Shown here one piece after another: positions 1-9,900 of a stretch of DNA of 64,000 bases. This DNA is from a bacterium (GTDB taxonomy: Bacteria > Omnitrophota > Gorgyraeia > Zapsychrales > Zapsychraceae). The stretch covers positions 1-64,000 of the forward strand of contig JAUIER010000008.1 in assembly GCA_030429765.1 (NCBI GenBank). The letters are read 5' to 3'. Position 1 is the first letter of the stretch; every line of letters begins with the position of its first letter. The notes beneath the pieces are model-generated. The model was not told where the DNA came from. It worked only from the letters and a program-made list of their open reading frames with translations, and ran no database searches. The position numbers and the translations under genes are program-made.

Positions 1-33
1 CTCTTCGACTGATAATCTTTGATACTTGGCCAT
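1..33 (-). CDS. Start of a possible IS30-type transposase (partial)
   Basis: Eleven codons reading MAKYQRLSVEE leave the window at base 1. A good ribosome binding site (AAAGGAG) precedes the ATG at 33. The 'YQRLSVEER'-like opening is typical of IS30-family transposases. The motif 71-100, ending in GTGCAAC when read on the minus strand, resembles the end of such an element. Only the very N-terminus is visible, so this is a tentative call. Nothing else is seen between 34 and 244. Confidence 0.3.
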   Translation of the reverse strand, partial: MAKYQRLSVEE

Positions 34-244
34 TGGCAACTCCTTTGATCTAATATTCTATCAGATTGAAGTGTTGCACTAGCTACTTGAATTTACCCAG
101 AACTCCGCAACGTACACTCACGCATACACTTAGCGATTAATTCGTAAAATGGCTTCATAGGGGGGCAATGTTCATCAGCAAGGCTGTATTTGAATTATGA
201 CTTAAGCTGTTGTGATGGATGGCTTTGGGGAGTTCTGACACCAA

Positions 245-766
245 TTATTTTGTCAGGGCGATTTTGGTGGTGTGGCGGGAGAGACCTTGCTCAGCGGCGC
301 GGGCGTACCAGTACTCGGCGCGCTCGTCGTTCGCCTCGACGCCCAGCCCTTGAGCGTACAGCGTCGCGACATACAGCTGAGCCTTGGCATGACCAAACTC
401 GGCGGCTGATTTCAGATAATTGAATCCTTCGTAATAGTTCACGTCGCCGCCCTGGCCGCGGATGTACATGATACCGACATTGGTCTGCGCGGCCGGCAAT
501 CCCTGGTCAGCGGCGAGCTTGAAATACTTTTTGGCTTTGCGGAAACTCTGACGGATGCCGTCGCCTTTGTAGTAGAGGATGGCGAGATTGTATTGGGCTC
601 GGGGATCCCCTTGTTCGGCGCGATCATACCATTCGGTATTCGCCGCCGCTGAGTTTCGTCGCAGAAACCCATCCCGTCCGCCCGGCCAAAAATCCGCCTG
701 CGCGTGCGCGGTGATGATCAAGATTGACAGGACCGACAGCGCGCCGGCCCGTAGGCATCGTTTCAT
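245..766 (-). CDS. Secreted Sel1-repeat (TPR-like) protein
   Basis: About 173 residues. The start is the ATG at 766, with AAAGGGA just upstream; an earlier in-frame ATG at 808 lacks such a site. The N-terminus (MKRCLRAGALSVLSILIITA, then AHAQA) is a clear signal peptide, so the protein is exported. The mature part carries about three Sel1 repeats, recognised by 'A..GDP.AQYNLA.LYY.G.G' and the repeated 'A..G.A.AQ' pattern. Sel1 proteins are helical scaffolds for protein-protein contacts in the envelope; no specific partner can be named. Stands alone on the minus strand. Confidence 0.8.
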   Translation of the reverse strand: MKRCLRAGALSVLSILIITAHAQADFWPGGRDGFLRRNSAAANTEWYDRAEQGDPRAQYNLAILYYKGDGIRQSFRKAKKYFKLAADQGLPAAQTNVGIMYIRGQGGDVNYYEGFNYLKSAAEFGHAKAQLYVATLYAQGLGVEANDERAEYWYARAAEQGLSRHTTKIALTK

Positions 767-953
767 ATCATCCCTTTGTGTGCCGGACCGTTGACCAGCC
801 CGTGTCACTTCTTCATGTATGCCATATATTTGCGAAAAGGCAAGGGCTCAGGCTGGATATTTACCCTCACACGACAGCCGGGAAAGCGGATGAATAACGG
901 CCGGGGACATGCTAAACTCAAATAGTCCGATAAAATTTGGGACAGGAGAATTT

Positions 954-1421
954 ATGAATAATCACTCAAAAACCAGACCAGCAGTGGCTGCAGATGTGGA
1001 ATCGATCAAACTTATCGCGGGAGCAACTGAGCTGTTTCCCACTGAGATGCTCAATGATATGATCGCGGGATATCTCAAGTGTATCAAGTCCGATCGATGG
1101 TTTGTATACGAAGTCGATCAAAAAGTGGTTTCGTTTGGATTTTGTGAACCTGAGCGGATGACCGAGGGGACTTGGAATCTGTTGGCCTTGGGCGTGCTGC
1201 CCGATTACCAAGGTCGTGGGATTGGTGCGGTGATGATGAGATATATTGAAGATGAACTGCGTAGCGAACAGCAACGCGTCTTAATTGTTGAAACAATGGG
1301 CACGCCGGAGTTTGAGCGAACGCGTGAGTTCTATGGTAAAAAAGGTTACGTGGAGGAAGCCCGTATCCGGGAATTTTACGAGGCCGATGCCGACAAGATT
1401 GTGTTTTGGAAGCATCTCTAA
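954..1421 (+). CDS. GNAT-family N-acetyltransferase
   Basis: About 155 residues. The ATG at 954 is chosen because ACAGGAGAA lies just upstream; the in-frame ATG at 909 has no such site. The GNAT fold shows in its acetyl-CoA motif A, 'LGVLPDYQGRGIGAVMMR' (the Q/R-x-x-G-x-G/A pattern), followed by 'RVLIVETMGTPEFERTREFY..GYVEEARI', typical of the C-terminal half. It should transfer an acetyl group from acetyl-CoA to an amine, but the substrate cannot be told from sequence. The small gene at 1435 begins 13 bases after its stop and may be co-transcribed. Confidence 0.8.
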   Translation: MNNHSKTRPAVAADVESIKLIAGATELFPTEMLNDMIAGYLKCIKSDRWFVYEVDQKVVSFGFCEPERMTEGTWNLLALGVLPDYQGRGIGAVMMRYIEDELRSEQQRVLIVETMGTPEFERTREFYGKKGYVEEARIREFYEADADKIVFWKHL

Positions 1422-1434
1422 AATCAAATATGCG

Positions 1435-1713
1435 ATGGATAAAAAAATTCTCACCCAACATCCTCAAGGCAAACAAGGCGTCAACATTTCTTTGGTGAAG
1501 TACAACACCATGAAAGCCGCGATCCTAAAGGCGTTCAGAAACCGCGACGAAGTCTCTCTAAAGCAATTAACCGTCTTGGTCAAGAAAGACTTAACCGGTC
1601 GCTTCGATGGATCGATCGGTTGGTATTTGATCAGTGTGAAGCAAGATTTGGAAGCGCGAGGAATTCTTGAGATTGTCGCCGGAAAAAAACCGCAACATTT
1701 GCGGAAAATTTAA
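1435..1713 (+). CDS. Small conserved basic protein (DUF6958-like)
   Basis: 92 residues starting MDKKILTQHPQGKQG and ending in a basic tail. The pattern 'Y..MK.AIL.AF...DEVSL.QL...V...L...FDGSIGWYL..VK.DLEARG.LE.V' is a small winged-helix-like domain that I associate with DUF6958 family proteins; function unknown. The ATG at 1435 is preferred over longer readings, which run inside the acetyltransferase gene in another frame. It sits 13 bases behind that gene. Codon choice matches its neighbours. Confidence 0.6.
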   Translation: MDKKILTQHPQGKQGVNISLVKYNTMKAAILKAFRNRDEVSLKQLTVLVKKDLTGRFDGSIGWYLISVKQDLEARGILEIVAGKKPQHLRKI

Positions 1714-1838
1714 GTGTGGAATCTCAGAAATCAATGGCAGGAGTCTAGTATATCAGCAGATGATCCGCCAGAATCTTCGCAGAACTGTAGCCAGTTGCTA
1801 CGTAGCTCCCTACCAATAATTAAAGGAGCGAAGTAGAA

Positions 1839-1927
1839 CGGAGAGGGAGGGATTCGAACCCTCGAGCCGTCTCACAACGACCACACGCTTTCCAAGCGTG
1901 CGCCTTCAACCACTCGGCCACCTCTCC
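1839..1927 (-). tRNA. tRNA-Ser (anticodon GGA)
   Basis: Read on the minus strand, the 5' acceptor GGAGAGG pairs with 3' CCTCTCC, followed by discriminator G (usual for serine tRNAs). The anticodon loop in 'GCTTGGAAAGC' gives GGA, reading UCC/UCU. A long variable arm and the T-arm 'GGTTCGAATCC' complete a class II tRNA of 89 nt. No CCA is encoded. Confidence 0.95.
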
Positions 1928-2339
1928 AAAATTTTTGAGTCCAGATAAACTTGCTCAGACTCAAAAATTTAATAGTGTTTCGAAATGCTTCAATTCGAAA
2001 CACGTAATAAGTCAGGCTTTAAAAAGATCGAAAATATCAAGTTTGTTTCGAAATGCTTCAATCCGAAACAAACACACAAAGTACTAATAGTCTGAGAAAA
2101 AGAGCTCAAAAATTTAACAGTGTTTCGAAATGCCTCAATTCGAAACACATCCATCCAAATTCATCGGAAATTTTCGTTTCAAGGACCGAATAAATGGCCT
2201 GAGCTGCGGTGTTTTCTTAGCTGAAGCCCGTTTCCGCCCGGATTCTGACAATTTCGGCGTCAAATTCCGGTGAATGTTCAAGAGAATATCATAATCAAAT
2301 GGCCATTGCAACGGAATTCTCCCGGTGTTCAGATAGGGC
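1928..2339. repeat. Non-coding stretch with one 13-bp and three related 10-bp hairpins
   Basis: Upstream of tRNA-Ser(GGA). AAATTTTTGAGTC (1929-1941) pairs perfectly with GACTCAAAAATTT (1958-1970). Three copies of a second hairpin follow: GTGTTTCGAA/TTCGAAACAC with a 9-nt loop at 1975-2003, a variant GTTTGTTTCG/CGAAACAAAC at 2041-2073, and GTGTTTCGAA/TTCGAAACAC again at 2120-2148. Copies 1 and 3 are also preceded by the same AAAATTTAAyAG block. Arms are perfect while loops vary (TGCTTC, TGCCTC). No gene is seen. Confidence 0.75.
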
Positions 2340-2367
2340 TTGCATGTCCGACGGGATGGTGTATATT
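2340..2367 (+). promoter_or_regulatory. Possible promoter of the M16/ATPase/DUF58 operon
   Basis: TTGCAT (2340-2345) and TATATT (2362-2367) are separated by 16 bases and lie about 40 bases before the first gene of the operon. Matches to the consensus are moderate. Confidence 0.35.
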
Positions 2368-2405
2368 AATATAACTGTAATCATTCGAAGGGACTACGAC
2401 AATTT

Positions 2406-2936
2406 ATGGACATTGAAAAAGCCTGGAATCAGGCCCTCAAAGGGACCGAAATCATCCGCTCGCGGGTCGCGGCGCTCGAGACCGCCGGATCCACCCGTGT
2501 GCCGTATGTCCTGCTGGCCGAGTCGAGCATCAATGTCGGGGACACCATCGTCCGCCGGGGCGAGGTTGTGGTCGATAAACCTTCAATCATTTTGCCCCCC
2601 AACAACCCGCAATTCAATGGATTTGAGCTGGACGACGATCAATCGTTCGATGAGACATCGATGGTCAACTTCCTGCTGGTCCGGGGGATTTCACTGCCTT
2701 CACTGAATTACAACAACCGAACGTCTTCGTTGGATATCTTCGAGGGCGGTCTGTCCGACGCCATTAAACATTATACCCAGGACTTGCAGCGCAAAGAGGA
2801 TGTCCACACCGGTTTGATCAAGGGACTGGAAGATGCCTGGCCGTTGTCGGTACTGATCTTTGTCTGTTCTCAAGTAACCCGCAATGTCGACATCGATATC
2901 CGTCGGCTGATGCAGCAATACAAAAACGACTCGTAG
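2406..2936 (+). CDS. Hypothetical protein, first gene of the M16/ATPase/DUF58 operon
   Basis: 176 residues, not recognised. It has no signal peptide or membrane segment and is rich in acidic and polar residues. A central stretch 'YVLLAESSINVGDTIVRRGEVVVDKPSIILPP' looks like a small beta domain, followed by an alpha-helical C-terminal half. The final segment 'LIKGLEDAWPLSVLIFVCSQVTRNVDIDIRRLM' may be an oligomerisation helix. It ends 16 bases before the M16 peptidase, so it is probably co-transcribed and functionally tied to that operon. The initiation site is weak (AGGGA about 12 bases upstream). Confidence 0.6.
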   Translation: MDIEKAWNQALKGTEIIRSRVAALETAGSTRVPYVLLAESSINVGDTIVRRGEVVVDKPSIILPPNNPQFNGFELDDDQSFDETSMVNFLLVRGISLPSLNYNNRTSSLDIFEGGLSDAIKHYTQDLQRKEDVHTGLIKGLEDAWPLSVLIFVCSQVTRNVDIDIRRLMQQYKNDS

Positions 2937-2952
2937 TCAAAAACCAAGGAAC

Positions 2953-5553
2953 ATGATGCGAAAATATTTGATTTGGATTTCAATCCTGGCCGTGATGCTC
3001 ACGGCGGCCCCAAAGGGATACACGTATGAACCCGTCGTCTACAAGGAAGTACTGGAATCGAATGGACTTCCGGTGCTGGTGCAGGAGATGCCCGGCAATC
3101 CGATGGTCTCGGTCTATATGCTGGTCAAGACCGGTTCGGCCACCGAAGGCAAGTATCTGGGCGTAGGTTTGTCCCATTTTTTGGAACACATGCTTTTTAA
3201 GGGCACGGAACGCCGCGGGGTCGGCGAGATATCCGCGGAGATCCAGGCCGTGGGAGGAAATCTCAATGCCTCGACGGGCTGGGACTTTACGATCTACACG
3301 ATCAATGTTCCCTATGATGAATTTGACGTGGGACTCGATGTGCTGGCCGACATGATCATGAACTCCACCCTGGACCCGGTCGAAGTTGATAAGGAACGTG
3401 AGGTCGTGTACAACGAGATGCGGCTGCACCGTGATAATCCGTCACGCTATCTGAACGAGATCGCGATCGCCACCATGTATAAAACCCATCCGTATCAGCA
3501 TCCGGTCATCGGATACAAGGATTTGCTCGAGCAGGTCACGCGCGATGAGATGATGGACTATTATAAGTCCAAGTACATCCCCAATAACATGGTCTTTGTG
3601 GCCGCGGGTAACATCAAGACCGAAGAGGTGATGCCCAAGATCCGCGAGGCATTCAAGGATTTCAAGCGGCGTCCGTATCTCAAACGGACCCTGCCGCAGG
3701 AGCCCGATCAAATCCTGCCGCGCCGCACCGACGAGAAATTTGAAACCAATCTGACGCATTTAATGGTACTTTATCCGTCCGTGAGTCTGCTGGACCGTGA
3801 TCTGTATGCGCTGGACGTGCTGGCACAGATCCTGGGCCAGGGTAAGAGCTCCCGCCTGTACACGGATCTGTACAAAAAACAGCAGATTGTCGACAGCATC
3901 GGCGCGGGCAATTACACACCGGTCGACATGGGCGCGTTTGAGGTCTGGGCCAACCTGTCGGACGAAAGCAATCTCGACAAGGTGCTCGAGGAGATCGACA
4001 AGCATATCCAGCGGGTCAAGGAGAATGGCGTGACAGCCGACGAGCTCAAGAAGGCCAAGAAACAGGTCCTGAGTTCGTACATCTTCGGTAATCAAACCAC
4101 GCAGCGTGTGGCCTGGAAGCTGGCGTACGACGAGGCGTTTACCGGCGATTATAATTTCTCGGTGAAATACACGGAAGCCGTCAATCAAGTCACGAATGAA
4201 GATATCAAACGCCTGGCACGCAAATATCTCACCGATCAGACGCGTAATGTCGTCGTGCTGCATCCCAAGGACAGCACCTTTGACGCTCAGACGGCCGGTC
4301 AGGATTTTGCCGGACAGGCGATTCAGAAGCAGCAGCTTGCGAATGGCATGACATTGCTGACGCGCGAAGACCCGATGTTTGAATTGGTGTCGATCCGACT
4401 CAACCTGCGCGGCGGTATTTATGAAGAAACCCCTGACAATAACGGATTGTCCGCGCTTACTGCATCGACGTGGATCAAGGGGTCAGAATCGATGGATGCC
4501 GAAGAGATCGCGCGCTTTACCGATTCGCGCGGGATGTCTTTGAGCCACAGCTCGGGCAAGAACAGTTTCGGGATCGCGCTTGATTGTCTAAGCGAAGACT
4601 GGAAGGTCTGTCTGGACTTGCTGAGCGACTTTGTCCGCACTCCCACCTTTCCGCAAGCGGAGATCGATCTGATCAAACAGCAGCATGTGGTCGCCCTCAA
4701 GCAACGCGAAAAATCAATCTTCCAACTCGCGTTTTACAACCTCAAAAAGACATTATATCCGGGGCATCCGTTGGGACTGGATCCGTTGGGGACGGAAGAG
4801 TCTCTGGCGGCTGTGGACCGCGCCGATATCGTCGACTTTTACCGACGTCTGGTTGTCCCGGGCAACATGATCCTGTCGGTCTTTGGGGACATCGACACCG
4901 ACGAGGTCAGAAACTATGTGAATGACAGTCTCGGACAACTGGAGGCGGCTGATGTCGCCATCGCGTCGGCGCCTGACCGTCCTTTGGATGAGGCGCAATT
5001 GGTGGACCTGCCGCTTGAGAAGACGCAGGCGATGGTCTTGTTCGGATTTCCGGCGGTTGATTTCAAACATCCGGATTACTATAAATTGCGGGTCATGTCG
5101 GAAATCCTGGGCTCACCGTTCAGCGGCCGGCTCTTTACCAAGATCCGCGATCAGGAAGGCAAGGCGTATACCATGGGCGGAAATGTCGCGCCCAGCGTGG
5201 ATGCCGGCTATGTATATTTCTACGTGCTGACCGATCCGCAACATGTGGAAACCGTCGACGGATTGATCCGTGCGGAGATTGAACGCATCAAGACCGAGCC
5301 GGTGGGAGACACCGAGATGAACAATATCAAACGGTACATCAAGGGATCCCACAAGTCCGGGCTGCAGACCAACTCGCAGTTGGGTACACAGAGTAATCTC
5401 AATGAGCTGTACGGGCTCGGGTATGATTATCACGAACAGCATGCCGAGCAAATCGATGCAATTACCGTCGAGGATGTACAGAATGTCGCTAACAAGTATC
5501 TGGACCTGGACAAGTTTGTCACTGTCTATGTCCGGCCAACCGTGAAGGAGTAA
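2953..5553 (+). CDS. Secreted M16-family zinc peptidase (double-domain)
   Basis: 866 residues with an N-terminal signal peptide (to about residue 24) and two fused M16 (pitrilysin-type) modules. The N-terminal half has the inverted zinc motif H75-F-L-E78-H79 and the third ligand in 'EREVVYNE' (E155, 76 residues after H79, the expected spacing), so it should be catalytic. The C-terminal half (from about residue 455) has 'LSALTASTW' at the corresponding place and is a non-catalytic clamp, as in two-domain periplasmic M16 proteases. It degrades or processes peptides in the periplasm. RBS AAGGA; the next gene's ATG starts one base after the stop, indicating translational coupling. Confidence 0.93.
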   Translation: MMRKYLIWISILAVMLTAAPKGYTYEPVVYKEVLESNGLPVLVQEMPGNPMVSVYMLVKTGSATEGKYLGVGLSHFLEHMLFKGTERRGVGEISAEIQAVGGNLNASTGWDFTIYTINVPYDEFDVGLDVLADMIMNSTLDPVEVDKEREVVYNEMRLHRDNPSRYLNEIAIATMYKTHPYQHPVIGYKDLLEQVTRDEMMDYYKSKYIPNNMVFVAAGNIKTEEVMPKIREAFKDFKRRPYLKRTLPQEPDQILPRRTDEKFETNLTHLMVLYPSVSLLDRDLYALDVLAQILGQGKSSRLYTDLYKKQQIVDSIGAGNYTPVDMGAFEVWANLSDESNLDKVLEEIDKHIQRVKENGVTADELKKAKKQVLSSYIFGNQTTQRVAWKLAYDEAFTGDYNFSVKYTEAVNQVTNEDIKRLARKYLTDQTRNVVVLHPKDSTFDAQTAGQDFAGQAIQKQQLANGMTLLTREDPMFELVSIRLNLRGGIYEETPDNNGLSALTASTWIKGSESMDAEEIARFTDSRGMSLSHSSGKNSFGIALDCLSEDWKVCLDLLSDFVRTPTFPQAEIDLIKQQHVVALKQREKSIFQLAFYNLKKTLYPGHPLGLDPLGTEESLAAVDRADIVDFYRRLVVPGNMILSVFGDIDTDEVRNYVNDSLGQLEAADVAIASAPDRPLDEAQLVDLPLEKTQAMVLFGFPAVDFKHPDYYKLRVMSEILGSPFSGRLFTKIRDQEGKAYTMGGNVAPSVDAGYVYFYVLTDPQHVETVDGLIRAEIERIKTEPVGDTEMNNIKRYIKGSHKSGLQTNSQLGTQSNLNELYGLGYDYHEQHAEQIDAITVEDVQNVANKYLDLDKFVTVYVRPTVKE

Positions 5554-5554
5554 T

Positions 5555-6925
5555 ATGTCGCTAGCCGAACACAGAGAGAGACGTTTGGATCTGGAATTCA
5601 GATTGGTGGATATGCTGCGCGGTCAGTTGAACTTACTGCAGCCTCAGGAGGAGAAGGAAGTCCTCGTCGAGAAACAGCTGGACAAAATCTTCAAGAACAA
5701 GGAATTTCCTGAGCTCGCCGAGATCCTGGAAGACCAGAACGAACGCATCGCGTTTATCAAAGAGTTTCTGTCTTACGGCATTCTCACCGACCTGCTATGC
5801 GACGGTTATGTTGAGGATTTGTGTATCAACAATTTGAAGCCGGTTTACATTCACCACGGTCAAAAGGGTTTTGTCTGCACCGACAAGCAATTTGAGACGC
5901 AGCGTGACATGGATCTGTTTATCCAGAAATTGCTGCTGTTTTGCGGCAAGCAGCGTCTGACCAAGATCGTGAACCTTGAGCTTCCCAATCTCGAAGGACG
6001 TGTCAACATCGCCTTGTCACCGTTCGGTCCGCAGCTGACCATCACCAAGGCCAAGGTGACACCGTTGAGTATTCTTGATTTGATCCATCAAGGCAGTATG
6101 ACCCATGAGGTGGCGGCTCAGTTGTGGCTGTATCTCGAGGGGATGTCGATCCGACCGGCGAATATGATGATCTCCGGCGGGCCGGGGGTTGGAAAGACGA
6201 CACTTCTTAACGCGCTGTTTAGTTTTATCCCCAACAGTGACCGCATGGTCGTCATCGAAGACACGCTTGAGCTGAATACCTTTATGGAAGACAGCGCGTC
6301 GCGTCTGGAAAGTGACGACGAACTCTCGCTGGCTGATCTGGTCAAGAACAGTCTGCGGATGCGTCCCGAACGGATTATCGTCGGTGAGGTCCGGGGGCAG
6401 GAAGCCGCCGATATGATCACGGCCTGTAACATAGGGAAGTATTGTATCGGGACCATTCACGCGCTGACATCGCGTGAAGCGATCATCCGTCTGCAGAACG
6501 AACCGATGAACATTCCGGAGATGCTTGTTAACCTGATCGATGTGTTCATTGTTCTCAAACGCTATCACGTCAAGGACCGTCTGTTCCGTGTGGTGGACGA
6601 GGTCAGTGAGACCAGCGGGATGGAACAGGTCAAGATTCTTTTGTCGACCGTTTATAAATACGATTACGACACGCACAAGCTCAATCAAATGAACCCGAGT
6701 ACAGTCTTCCGCGACCGGCTGGCGCAACAATCCGGTCTGACGCCGAAGGACATCATGAAAGAGCATTTGTTGAGGACGTTCTTACTGAAACATCTCGACG
6801 AGAATAATATGACGACGATGAAAGAGATCTCGACATTCTGCCGGGCGTACTCAGCCGACCCGAACGGAACGGTGGCGGATTTGGGATACAATCGAAACGA
6901 ACTTCTCAAGAGCGCCGAGCGGTAA
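5555..6925 (+). CDS. CpaF/TadA-type secretion ATPase
   Basis: 456 residues. The Walker A motif GGPGVGKTTL lies around residue 209 and the CpaF-type Walker B 'RPERIIVGEVRGQEAADMI' around 271-290. The following 'IGTIHALTSREAIIRLQ' is the histidine box of type II/IV secretion ATPases. The N-terminal 'GILTDLLCDGYVEDLCINN' is the usual ATPase N-domain. Such hexameric ATPases power pilus assembly or protein secretion from the inner face of the membrane. No TadB/TadC platform, pilin or secretin lies nearby, so its partner is unclear; the large membrane protein downstream is the obvious candidate. The C-terminal ~90 residues extend beyond the core. GGAG before the upstream stop couples translation. 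Confidence 0.88.
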   Translation: MSLAEHRERRLDLEFRLVDMLRGQLNLLQPQEEKEVLVEKQLDKIFKNKEFPELAEILEDQNERIAFIKEFLSYGILTDLLCDGYVEDLCINNLKPVYIHHGQKGFVCTDKQFETQRDMDLFIQKLLLFCGKQRLTKIVNLELPNLEGRVNIALSPFGPQLTITKAKVTPLSILDLIHQGSMTHEVAAQLWLYLEGMSIRPANMMISGGPGVGKTTLLNALFSFIPNSDRMVVIEDTLELNTFMEDSASRLESDDELSLADLVKNSLRMRPERIIVGEVRGQEAADMITACNIGKYCIGTIHALTSREAIIRLQNEPMNIPEMLVNLIDVFIVLKRYHVKDRLFRVVDEVSETSGMEQVKILLSTVYKYDYDTHKLNQMNPSTVFRDRLAQQSGLTPKDIMKEHLLRTFLLKHLDENNMTTMKEISTFCRAYSADPNGTVADLGYNRNELLKSAER

Positions 6926-6960
6926 TCAAACATTTCAATCAATCCGAAAGCTGGAAGCCT

Positions 6961-9900
6961 ATGACTCAACAGACGGCCATTCGACATCGTGTTTTCAGCG
7001 CGCCATCCATCAAAAAAATCCAGCGTCTGCAGACAGTGTATATCAATCAGCTGGTCATTCCTAAGTGGTCGATCCGTCCGGCCATCCGACGTTATAAAAA
7101 AATCAACAAGGCCTACCGCCGGCTGAATGGATACCTTGCCCGGCTAGAACGGGTGTATACCGGTTCGGACGGCTATATTCAGGAAGTCATCAAGACCTAT
7201 CGGCAGGACCTGACGGGCATTCATGATCAGCATATGCGCTGGTATTTTCAGGTGCTGGACATCTTGCTCAACACGCCCGTCGGAGAAGACTACTGCCGGC
7301 AATGGCGCTACCGTCACATCGTCAACGCCATCCGACGCGGGGCCAATGAGGCGCGTGAGCGGATTCAGACACCGATCCTCAAACATCAATTGCGGACCCG
7401 TCTGCGCGATGCCTACGCGCGCGCCCGCTACGAATTGCGGTACAAATTTGAGACCGTGTTACTGGCGGAATCGGCGGTGGTGATGTCCCAAAAAGAATCT
7501 GACACGCGTGTTCCGCAGGATCCGCGCTGGTATGAACGGTTGCGGGAGTTTATCCGTGACCATATCTACGGATACAATCAGCCGGACCGTCAGTTTTATC
7601 CAGTCACGCAGATGGCGCTGGACCGCGGGCTTGAACCGGAGATCCGGCGATTTGAAAAAGCGCGCCGACAGCGGTTTCGAATGACGGGGTTGGCGCTGGT
7701 CTGCAGCGGTGTGATCCTGACGATTGTCCTGAATCTGACGGGGTGGGACCGCATCGTCGCGCGTAACGCCTGGATGCTGTGGCGTGACATCAAAAGTGTG
7801 ATGACCATCTTTCCGGCGCCCGGCGAGAAGAACAGCTATTTCGAACAGGAGCTGCTGGATCTCAATGTGGACGTCTCGCGTGAGACATTGCGCGCCAATC
7901 TGACGGCCTTTATTGACCAGAAATACTACGAACGGGACAATCGTTATCTGATCTTCGGTGAAATGCTGCTGCGCGATTACATGATCCTGCTGGCCCGTGA
8001 CGAGCTCGACGCGGAATTCAAACGGGACATGTATCGGGCGGGCTTTCTGCTCGACGCTGATTTGGTGGACATGCTGGACCGCCTGACGGTGCAGTATGAT
8101 CGTCCGGTCATTCGCGAATCTGAACTGCGCGATGTGATCTTTGATATGCGCCGGCTGTTTGTCCGAAATGATGTGTATCCGTTTATGTTTCTGGTGCTGC
8201 ATGAGCAGACACCCTATGTATTTGTTTACACGGAGCGGATCACCGGATCGATGCCGTTGCGGCGGGAGGATGTCGCCTCCTTGGGGATTGACCCGTTCTG
8301 GTTTGATGAAGTGCAGGGCAATCGTCTGAAGGCGCACATGATGACCGGTGAGAACTATCCGTTTCACGGCAAGGCGGGATTTTTCGAAGGGGAGTTTGCC
8401 GTGGTCTTCACATCGCTGTCGACCCGGCCCGAGTGGACAGGCTGGCATGAGCTGGCCCACGTCGTCGACTATATGGAATTCACCTACGCCAACATTATTC
8501 CTTTGGACAATGTCGAGGTGACGGCGGTGCTGTTTCCGATGATCTTTGCGGATGATCCGGCCGATTACATGGCCGTTCATGTGTTTCCCAAGATACGTTC
8601 GCGCGATCGCAAGGACTACTACGTGCAGGCGGCCAAGGGGATCCTCAATGGAGCGATCATCTATTTCAATGCGACGTACAATGAAAACCGGCCGTTGATA
8701 ACCAATCGATTTGAGGAAGAACGCATTGCGTGGATTGAACAGCGCCTGGCCTTGCTGTCGGACAGTCAGCTTAGCGCGTTGGGGCGGATCATGTATCAGG
8801 ATCCGTACACGTTTCTGGCGACCGCGGAGAAGGCGCGCTATCGTTCCGTCGAGACCAATGCCGAAGAGATTATTTACGGGACGCATGGGTCGCCGCAGAA
8901 AGAGGTGATTGAGCTGGCCTCGCTGGGCAGTATCTTCGGGTCCAACCAAGGGCCGCGTTTTGTGCGCGACGGGCAGGACGGCGGCGATGATTCTGACGCG
9001 ATCAAACGGGCGGCCCTGATCCGCGCGATTCTGGTATTCGTGTTGTTTGAATTGTTGGCGGTGGCCACACATTTGCTGGCAACGCCCATCCGTCGTCGGA
9101 AGATGCAGGGGATTTTACCCGGACGCATCGTCGATCGGATGTTCGCTTCAGATTGGGCCAAGTCGCATCACAAGGCCGATCATTCGGCCAGCGCGATCCA
9201 GATGCTCAAGTCACTGTTTGATTCTTCATCGAACAAAGGCGAGACCTTCCGCCGCAAGATCGATATGTTTCGGCTCAACGCCAATCACAAAGAACGATTG
9301 TTGTTTCACGCCGGACTGTCTTTAGCGCCGACGATCCCGCAGTCCGCGGTGATCAAGAATGAATTTCAGTTGCTGCTGTTTTATCTGCCGTTTATCGGTC
9401 CGTATCTGGCCCGTCAGCGCTGGATTTTTCCTCGGCAGCGCGCGTTTTATCTGCGGGAGAAATTCAACGCGCGGATCCGCCGCCTGATCATGCGATCACC
9501 GGCCGATATCCCGACATCGCAATTAATTACCGAGTTGAATGCGATCATGGAGGAGTTTGAACAGACCGACGAGCAGGCCGTTCACACGGCGGCGCGTCAC
9601 GCGGTTGATTTTCGGGCCATTGAACAATGGGTGTTGGCCTATCTGGAGCGCGTGTTTGGTCATGTCAAACTCAATTACGACGGGCGGTGGATGGACCTGA
9701 GCAGTTTGAGCAAGGCGATGGACCGCGGGTCAGAGTTTGATCGACTCGATAAATACGAACCAGGCGATGATATCCGGATGATTGACTGGAATGTCACGGC
9801 CCGTTCGACCACACAGACGGCGATGGTCCGCAAACGGATTATGGATAGCGATGTGCAGGTGGCATTCCTGTTTGATCTGACCACGCTGAACACCACCATC

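Noticed and set aside
1975-2148. CRISPR array
   Set aside because: Repeats are short hairpins, three copies only, with unequal spacing and no cas genes.
6017-6766. A 249-codon antisense frame in the secretion ATPase gene
   Set aside because: Same effect: opposite-strand openness of a GC-rich coding region, no protein features.
7459-9072. A 537-codon open frame on the minus strand inside the DUF58 gene
   Set aside because: It is the antisense shadow of a GC-rich, strongly codon-biased gene. Its protein has no domain and no ribosome binding site, while the plus strand shows clear motifs.
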